A DNA stretch of 37,429 nt, from the NCBI GenBank assembly GCA_021792405.1, contig JAJYUU010000034.1, positions 1 through 37,429 on the forward strand. Direction: 5' to 3'. The notes under the pieces are model-generated. The model searched no databases, had not been told where the DNA came from, and was given only the letters and a program-made list of their open reading frames with translations. The translations under genes and the position numbers were made by a program. Within the stretch, counting starts at the first letter, position 1. Every line of letters begins with the position of its first letter. Positions 32,626 through 37,429 of the stretch are shown here, piece after piece. The DNA comes from Actinomycetes bacterium. Its GTDB lineage: Bacteria > Actinomycetota > Actinomycetes > Streptosporangiales > Streptosporangiaceae.

Positions 32626-34055
32626 GTAGCGGCCAGTCCGAGCCAGCCCAGCCCGCTTCGGCACCGGCGCCGCAGATTGCGGTCGAGCGAGCCCTGGCGG
32701 CGGCGACGTGCGACGAGTGCATTGTCATCGCGGATGAGAGCTCCTCGGCCAACCTGCGCTGGGCGGGTAACTCGCTGACCACTAACGGAGTAGCCCGCTC
32801 CCGGCAGCTCACCGTTATCGCCGTCAGCCGCAGCGGCGACGAGGCCAGGGTGGGCGTGGTGTCCAGGGCGGGCCTGCGGGAGGACCAGATCGCCGATCTC
32901 GTCGCCGAAGCTGAGCACGCGGCCGCGGATGCCTCGCCCGCCGAGGACGCTCAGCCGCTGCTCACGCCCAATGCGGCCGGCCCGCGGGCGGCCGCCTGGG
33001 ACTCCCCGCCCGCAGCCACCGAAATCGGGGTGTTCGCCGCCTTCGCCCGCGACCTCGGCGGCGCTTTCGAGGTGGCCGCCGCCGGCGGCCGGAAGCTGTA
33101 CGGCTTTGCCGAGCACCAGCTGACCTCGACCTATCTCGGGACATCCGCCGGCCTGCGGCTGCGCCACGATCAGCCGACCGGGCGGCTTGAGCTCAACGCG
33201 AAGTCGGTCGACCTGGCCTCCTCCGCCTGGGCCGGACTCGGCACCGCGGACTTCACCGACGTCGACGTCGCCGCGCTCGAGGCGGGCCTGGCCGAGCGCC
33301 TCCGCTGGGCGGAACGGCCGGTCGAGCTGCCGGCCGGCCGCTATGAGACGCTGCTGCCGCCGACCGCGCTGGCCGACCTGATGATCTACATGTACTGGTC
33401 GGCGGGCGCTAAGGATGCGCTGGACGGTCGGACGGTGTTCAGCAAGCCGGGCGGCGGCACCAGGGTCGGTGACCGGGTCGCAAGTCTGCCGCTCGCGCTG
33501 CGCAGTGACCCGGCGGCGGCGGGCTTGCAGTGCGCGCCATTCGTGATCGCGCATGCGTCCAGCCGGGAGACCTCGGTGTTCGACAACGGGCTACCGCGAG
33601 CAGGCACCGACTGGATCGCCGACGGCCAGTTGGCCGCGCTCACCCAGACCCGGCACACCGCGCAGCTGTCCGGGCTCCCGGTGACCCCGGCGATCGACAA
33701 CCTGATCATGACTGTCCCCGGCGCGACCGACTCGATGGCCGACCTGGTCAGCCGGACCAGTCGCGGCTTGCTGCTGACCTGTCTCTGGTACATCCGCGAG
33801 GTCGATCCCCAGACGCTGCTGCTCACCGGACTGACCAGGGACGGTGTTTACCTGGTCGAGAACGGCGAGGTGACCGGAGCGGTGAACAACTTCCGGTTCA
33901 ACGAGAGCCCGGTCGGCATGCTCAGCCGGATCACCGAGGCCGGCGCCACCGTGCCGACTCTGCCCCGCGAGTGGAGTGATTACTTCACCCGAGCGGCCAT
34001 GCCGCCGGTCCGGGTGGAGGGCTTCAACATGTCGTCGGTGAGCCAGGCCAGCTAG
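32622..34055 (+). CDS. tldE: TldE/PmbA metalloprotease subunit
   Basis: The non-catalytic partner of TldD, 477 residues, lacking the HExxxH motif. It has the PmbA-type features AFARDLGGAFEVAA, LPAGRYETLLPPTALADLM, RVGDRVASLPLAL, FDNGLPRAGTDWIADG, VPGATDSMADLV and the C-terminal FRFNESPVGMLSRITEAG. The ATG overlaps the tldD stop by four bases, so the two chains are made in step. I see no peptide-product precursor beside the pair, so a general proteolytic role is more likely here. The gene ends 18 bases before a large palindrome. Confidence 0.92.
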   Translation: MSSGQSEPAQPASAPAPQIAVERALAAATCDECIVIADESSSANLRWAGNSLTTNGVARSRQLTVIAVSRSGDEARVGVVSRAGLREDQIADLVAEAEHAAADASPAEDAQPLLTPNAAGPRAAAWDSPPAATEIGVFAAFARDLGGAFEVAAAGGRKLYGFAEHQLTSTYLGTSAGLRLRHDQPTGRLELNAKSVDLASSAWAGLGTADFTDVDVAALEAGLAERLRWAERPVELPAGRYETLLPPTALADLMIYMYWSAGAKDALDGRTVFSKPGGGTRVGDRVASLPLALRSDPAAAGLQCAPFVIAHASSRETSVFDNGLPRAGTDWIADGQLAALTQTRHTAQLSGLPVTPAIDNLIMTVPGATDSMADLVSRTSRGLLLTCLWYIREVDPQTLLLTGLTRDGVYLVENGEVTGAVNNFRFNESPVGMLSRITEAGATVPTLPREWSDYFTRAAMPPVRVEGFNMSSVSQAS

Positions 34056-34073
34056 CGAGCAGTCAGCCCGACG

Positions 34074-34119
34074 TGGATGTTGGTTTTCTGTTGCCCTGGC
34101 AACAGAAAACCAACATCCA
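34074..34119. terminator. Perfect 46-nt palindrome, probable bidirectional terminator
   Basis: A 22-base arm (34074-34095, starting TGGATGTTGGTTTTCTG) is repeated as its exact complement at 34098-34119, with only two bases between. It lies between the convergent tldE and dodecin genes and would terminate both transcripts. The arms are far less GC-rich than the surroundings and contain TTTT/AAAA inside the stem rather than a trailing U-tract. Such a long perfect arm may also be a dispersed palindromic repeat. Confidence 0.75.
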
Positions 34120-34149
34120 TTCAAGATCACCGGCAATTGACCGCGCTGG

Positions 34150-34362
34150 TCAGGCGTCTTCGAGGCGGAAGCCGACCTTGAGGCCGACCTGATAGTGCGC
34201 GACCTCGCCGTCCACGATCTGCCCGCGGACTTGCGTTACCTCGAACCAGTCGAGGTGGCGTAGCGTCTGGGCAGCCCGGTGGAGCGCCCCTTTGATCGCC
34301 GGCTCGATGCCGTCCGGCGAGGTTCCGACGATTTCGGTGACACGGTAGGTGCGCTCGGTCAT
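34150..34362 (-). CDS. Dodecin family flavin-binding protein
   Basis: Dodecins form 12-subunit hollow spheres that store or buffer flavins (FMN, riboflavin), sometimes also CoA. The 70-residue protein has the family pattern YRVTEIVGTSPDGIEPAIKGAL, the flavin-stacking Trp in LDWFEVTQVRGQI, and the Gln in HYQVGLKVGF that contacts the flavin ring. Length is exactly typical. The ATG at 34362 follows GGAGG by nine bases. The 292-base gap upstream, up to the divergent DUF3099 gene, shows only a short GTAGTACTAC palindrome (34456-34465) and the DUF3099 -10 box. Confidence 0.92.
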   Translation of the reverse strand: MTERTYRVTEIVGTSPDGIEPAIKGALHRAAQTLRHLDWFEVTQVRGQIVDGEVAHYQVGLKVGFRLEDA

Positions 34363-34642
34363 GCTGCTGTCCTCCAGGTGCTCGGCTGCGGCCGGACTTC
34401 CGCACGCTGGGCTAGCGCCGCCGCAGCCGGAGGGCGGCCAGCCCTTAGACAGCCAGTAGTACTACCCAGATCGCCACCAGTGGTGCAGGATTCCCGGCCG
34501 CGTCGGTCAGCAGGCACCCCACGCCGCGAAACTCAGCGGAATCCGGCCGCGATGAGCCGCCGGCAGCCCGTGCCCCGGTGGACTTCCACGGTAACGCGCC
34601 CGCCCTGAAGCACCCTGCCTGGCGGAGTACCCGGCTCCGGAA

Positions 34643-34648
34643 TAACGT
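34643..34648 (+). promoter_or_regulatory. Probable leaderless -10 box of the DUF3099 gene
   Basis: TAACGT, then six bases (GGAGGT), then the GTG at 34655. A GGAGG is present but ends one base before the start codon, too close to work as a ribosome site, so leaderless initiation is more likely. Confidence 0.45.
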
Positions 34649-34654
34649 GGAGGT

Positions 34655-35002
34655 GTGAAGTCAACCCTAGGACCCCGTCGCGACGAGGCGCACCTGGTCA
34701 CCCAGGCTCGTCCCGGGCTGTCAGCGGACATCGCCCACCGCGAGCGCCGCTACCTGATCATGATGGGCATCCGTACGGTGTGCTTCATCGCCGCCATCCT
34801 GATGTACGTCAATCACCTAGGCTGGCTGACCGCCATTCCCGCCGTCGGCGCGCTGGTCATCCCTTATTTCGCCGTGGTGCTCGCCAACGGCGGCCGGGAG
34901 CCGACGGCAAACAGGACCTTCCGGCAGTACGAGCCGAACAGCCCCGCGACCTACCGGCCGCCGACCCGGCCGGACAACCAGCAGGTGCCGCCTAGCAACT
35001 GA
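34655..35002 (+). CDS. DUF3099 membrane protein
   Basis: A 115-residue protein of the actinobacterial DUF3099 family, function unknown. The core is LSADIAHRERRYLIMMGIRTVCFIAA, then two membrane helices (about 36-53 and 57-75) and the family end AVVLANGGREP, followed by a Pro/Asn-rich tail. The charged N-terminus and tail should be cytosolic. GTG 34655 is the only sensible start: an in-frame TAA lies at 34643-34645. No partner genes are evident nearby. Confidence 0.85.
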   Translation: MKSTLGPRRDEAHLVTQARPGLSADIAHRERRYLIMMGIRTVCFIAAILMYVNHLGWLTAIPAVGALVIPYFAVVLANGGREPTANRTFRQYEPNSPATYRPPTRPDNQQVPPSN

Positions 35003-35133
35003 CCGCGAACCGGGCAGAACGTGATGCATTCGGGAGCGTCCCGGCATTTCGTCTGATCAGGTCGTGAAGATGGTGCCAAAGTAGGACCGTAGTACGAGTC
35101 GGCCAGGATGGCGAGATTACCTCTAATCCGGTC

Positions 35134-35163
35134 TTGACGCACTAGGGGCATCTTCGGTGTAAC
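35134..35163 (+). promoter_or_regulatory. Promoter of the 6C-like small RNA
   Basis: TTGACG (35134-35139), 18 bases, then TGTAAC (35158-35163); TAACAT at 35160-35165 is an alternative -10. Transcription would start at about 35170-35172, directly before the first hairpin of the RNA. Confidence 0.55.
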
Positions 35164-35170
35164 ATTCGTA

Positions 35171-35284
35171 GCGGTGCTCTGGTCCCCCGCTGGGGCACCA
35201 ACTGCCGGCGTTCCGGGCCCCCGTCGGAGCGCCGATGAATGCGACGCCGGGTGGTTTGCCCCCGTAGCCACCCGGCGTCGCTCT
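35171..35284 (+). ncRNA. 6C-type small RNA (three hairpins with CCCCC loops)
   Basis: The 349-base gap between the DUF3099 gene and the ABC exporter has no ORF but holds three hairpins in a row, each with CCCCC in its loop. Hairpin 1 pairs 35173-35180 with 35192-35199, with two or three G-U pairs. Hairpin 2 pairs 35206-35215 with 35225-35234, with one wobble pair. Hairpin 3 pairs 35241-35254 with 35268-35281, 14 perfect pairs. A good promoter ends just upstream. C-rich loops on successive hairpins define the actinobacterial 6C RNA (the Mtb relative is B11), which binds G-rich ribosome sites of mRNAs. Hairpin 3 could also serve as terminator, for this RNA and for the facing exporter operon. 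The exact ends are inferred. Confidence 0.7.
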
Positions 35285-35351
35285 ATGCTGGCAGGCCGCC
35301 GACCTTCCTCAGATGGAATCCGGAAGGCGCACCCGCGGTCGGTGGCCGAAG

Positions 35352-36272
35352 TTACTCGGTCTTGCTGAACTCGGCGATGGCCACGGACATCATGCCCAGT
35401 CCCATGACCGCCACGATGCCGAGTGACAGCCACAGCGGTACTGCCCAGCCGTCCCAGGTGATGCCCGGCGCCAGGTGAGTGTTCAGGATCGCCGAGATCT
35501 GCGCCGAGACGTTCAGATGGCTGAAAACCAGGTGCCGCATCGGGCCGACCACATAGGTCAGCGGGTCGAGCCTGGTCAGCACTGTCAGCCAGGCAGGCAG
35601 GCCAGTAAGCGGGTACAGCGCGCCGGACAGGAAGAACAGCGGCATGACCAGCATCTGGGTCAGCGCCATGAATGCCTGGAACTGCCTGATCCTGGCGGCC
35701 ATCATCACGCCGAACGCGGTCAGCGTGAACGACAGCAATAGCATCATGCCGATCAGGCTCATGATCAGCACCGGGTTGTACGGCACGTGCGCGAACCAGG
35801 CCAGGCACAGGAAGATCACGCCCTGGAAGGTGGCGATGGTCGCGCCGCCAAGGCACTTGCCGACGACTATCGCACCGCGGCTGACTGGAGCCACCAGGAT
35901 CTCCCGCAGGAAGCCGAACTCCCGGTCCCAGACAATCGACCCAGCCGAGAAGATGGCCGTGAACAGCACAGACATCGCCAGCACGCCGGGATAGATGAAC
36001 GTCTTGAAGTCGAAAGTGCTGGATTGCGGCAGGTTGCCGCCGGCCAGCGTGGACAGTCCGGTGCCGAGAATGAACAAGAACAGGAACGGCTGCACCAGCG
36101 AGGTAATAGCCCGCAGGCGGTCGGTGCGGAACCTGATGAGTTCGCGCCGCCACACGATGCTGACCGCCCGCAGGTCGTGCCGCAGTCCCCGGTCGGGCGT
36201 CGTGACCCTGATCCGGTCGATGACGGCGCCGGCGCTGCTGACCTCAACCGGGTCAGTGGTCTTCATAGCCAT
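35352..36272 (-). CDS. ABC-2 type transporter permease (DrrB-like)
   Basis: Membrane subunit of an ABC exporter, 306 residues. A cytosolic N-terminus precedes the conserved WRRELIRFRTDRLRAITSLVQPFLFLFILG segment, and there are about six membrane helices. The helix pair around SIVWDREFGFLREILVAPVSR is the ABC-2 motif, and PLFFLSGALYPLTGLP with LDPLTYVVGPMRHL is typical of DrrB/NodJ-type proteins. The ATG at 36272 starts two bases after the ATPase stop; the ATG at 36266 is a possible alternative. The substrate cannot be told; lipids, drugs or polysaccharide precursors are all known for the group. Confidence 0.9.
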   Translation of the reverse strand: MAMKTTDPVEVSSAGAVIDRIRVTTPDRGLRHDLRAVSIVWRRELIRFRTDRLRAITSLVQPFLFLFILGTGLSTLAGGNLPQSSTFDFKTFIYPGVLAMSVLFTAIFSAGSIVWDREFGFLREILVAPVSRGAIVVGKCLGGATIATFQGVIFLCLAWFAHVPYNPVLIMSLIGMMLLLSFTLTAFGVMMAARIRQFQAFMALTQMLVMPLFFLSGALYPLTGLPAWLTVLTRLDPLTYVVGPMRHLVFSHLNVSAQISAILNTHLAPGITWDGWAVPLWLSLGIVAVMGLGMMSVAIAEFSKTE

Positions 36273-36274
36273 CG

Positions 36275-37318
36275 TTACCGCCTGCCTCCCGACCGCATCC
36301 TGTGCATATTGCGCATGAACTCGTTGCCCGCGCCGCCCTCGGCGTCGCGGATCGTCGTCCCGGTATAGGACATGAAGACGTCGTCCAGCGACGGCCTGGA
36401 CACGCTGACAGACCTGATCGGAACGGCGAACTCGCTGAACAGCCGCGGTACGAACTGCTCACCTGAGGCGACCGAGAAGGTCACGGCGCCCTCGTGCATG
36501 GCCGCCTCGAGTCCGAATTTCGCCGCGAGTTCACTGATGGCGGCCTGGTCGTCGGCCGTCTGGATCTGCACTCGGTCCTTGCCGATGCTGGCCTTGAGCG
36601 CCTCGGGCGTATCGATCGCCACAATCTTGCCGTGGTCAATGATCGCGATCCGGTCGCAATGCTCCGCCTCGTCCATGTAGTGAGTGGTGAGGAAGATGGT
36701 GATGTCCTCGCGTGTCTTCAGGTCGTTGATGTACGTCCAGATCGACGACCTGGTCTGCGGGTCGAGCCCGACCGTCGGCTCGTCCAGGAACAGCACGTGC
36801 GGCGCGTGCAGCAGCCCCCTGGCTATCTCAAGCCTTCGCTGCATGCCACCCGAGTAGGTGCTGACCAGGCTGTCCTTGCGGTCCCAGAGCCCGACCATGT
36901 CCATGACCTGGCGCATCCTGGGCAGCACAACGCCCTTCGGCACCCCGTAAAGCTCGGCATGGAACCGCAGGTTCTGCTCGGCGGTCAGGTAACTATCCAG
37001 CGTGGTGTCCTGGAACACCAGGCCGATGTTGCGGCGTACCGCATCGCGCTCAGTGGCCGAGTCATGGCCGGCTACTCGCGCGGTACCCGCAGTCGCATCC
37101 GCGAGCGTGCACAAGATCTTTATCGTGGTCGACTTACCGGCCCCATTCGGGCCGAGGAAGCCGAACGTCTCACCGCGGTTGACGGTGAAGTCGATGCCTC
37201 GCACCGCTTCCACGGCACCGTACCGCTTGACCAGGCCGGAGACCGATATTACGGTCTCCGGCCCAGTGCCGTCGCTGACCTGCTCCGGGCCCGGCTTAGT
37301 GCCTGCCTGCGCTGCCAT
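36275..37318 (-). CDS. ABC exporter ATP-binding protein (DrrA-like)
   Basis: ATPase of the exporter, 347 residues. Walker A is GPNGAGKSTT, Q-loop GLVFQDTTLDSYLTAEQNL, signature YSGGMQRRLEIARG, Walker B VLFLDEPTVGLDP and switch LTTHYMDEAEHCD. The C-terminal 90 residues form the DrrA-type extension with RPSLDDVFMSYTG, the motif that ends this subfamily. The ATG at 37318 lies eight bases after GGAGG. It is two bases from the permease, so one operon. The 111 bases upstream to the window edge have no clear promoter. Confidence 0.93.
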   Translation of the reverse strand: MAAQAGTKPGPEQVSDGTGPETVISVSGLVKRYGAVEAVRGIDFTVNRGETFGFLGPNGAGKSTTIKILCTLADATAGTARVAGHDSATERDAVRRNIGLVFQDTTLDSYLTAEQNLRFHAELYGVPKGVVLPRMRQVMDMVGLWDRKDSLVSTYSGGMQRRLEIARGLLHAPHVLFLDEPTVGLDPQTRSSIWTYINDLKTREDITIFLTTHYMDEAEHCDRIAIIDHGKIVAIDTPEALKASIGKDRVQIQTADDQAAISELAAKFGLEAAMHEGAVTFSVASGEQFVPRLFSEFAVPIRSVSVSRPSLDDVFMSYTGTTIRDAEGGAGNEFMRNMHRMRSGGRR

Positions 37319-37429
37319 AGCTGCTGCCTCCGGGGCGCTCTTTCGTCCTGATCCTCCGACCGGCCCGCTACGAGGGTAATCTCCTGGCCGGTTTGCCTGC
37401 CGAGCGCAGTCAGCCGCCGTCGGAAACGG

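Noticed and set aside
31351-32664. Minus-strand open frame of 437 codons opposite tldD
   Set aside because: tldD has the full family pattern; the opposite frame is composition-driven.

Overview
The window is a 37.4 kb piece of a high-GC actinobacterial chromosome. Evidence: a complete Pup-proteasome locus, an InhA-type enoyl reductase next to FabG, the SCO1664 / DUF3090 / MSMEG_4193-type phosphatase trio, DUF3099 and DUF3866 proteins, frequent GTG starts, and many TANNNT -10 boxes placed 6-8 nt before start codons (leaderless genes). Gene order resembles the mycobacterial and Streptomyces proteasome region. I cannot fix the genus; a non-mycobacterial actinomycete of the Streptosporangiales or a related order is my guess.

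Layout. 1-3263 (minus): the end of the locus, pafB-pafC-tatA-tatC (tatC runs off the left edge). 3301-4911 (plus): a DUF3866-NUDIX fusion, divergent from pafB with overlapping -10 boxes. 4908-17184 (minus): in transcription order M50 protease, trmI, arc/mpa, dop, pup, prcB, prcA, a succinate-semialdehyde-type aldehyde dehydrogenase, pafA and a two-domain FKBP lipoprotein. Together these hold the ligase (PafA), depupylase (Dop), tag (Pup, ending Gly-Gly-Glu), unfoldase (ARC/Mpa), 20S core (PrcA/PrcB) and the PafBC regulators. 17320-18207 (plus): a RecB-family Fe-S nuclease whose promoter closely matches the PafBC (RecA-independent DNA damage) motif. 18208-24514 (plus): a five-gene peptide-type ABC importer operon behind a leader rich in hairpins and repeats.

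24533-30983 is mostly minus strand: a small membrane protein, a HAD phosphatase, a PAC2 protein (plus strand, no canonical start codon), the SCO1664 / DUF3090 / histidine-phosphatase trio usually linked to mycothiol genes (mshC is not here), then fabG-fabI(inhA). 31108-34055 (plus): a tldD-tldE protease pair, ending at a perfect 46-nt palindrome facing a dodecin gene. 34655-35002 (plus): a DUF3099 membrane protein. About 35171-35284 (plus): a three-hairpin RNA with a CCCCC run in every loop, which I read as a 6C-type small RNA. 35352-37318 (minus): a DrrAB-like ABC exporter.

I found no tRNA, rRNA, CRISPR array, insertion sequence or prophage gene. The less expected content is the NUDIX fusion beside pafBC, the aldehyde dehydrogenase inside the proteasome gene set, the PafBC-type promoter of the nuclease, the 6C-like RNA, the structured importer leader, a 28-codon leaderless upstream ORF, and a tandemly duplicated ribosome binding site.
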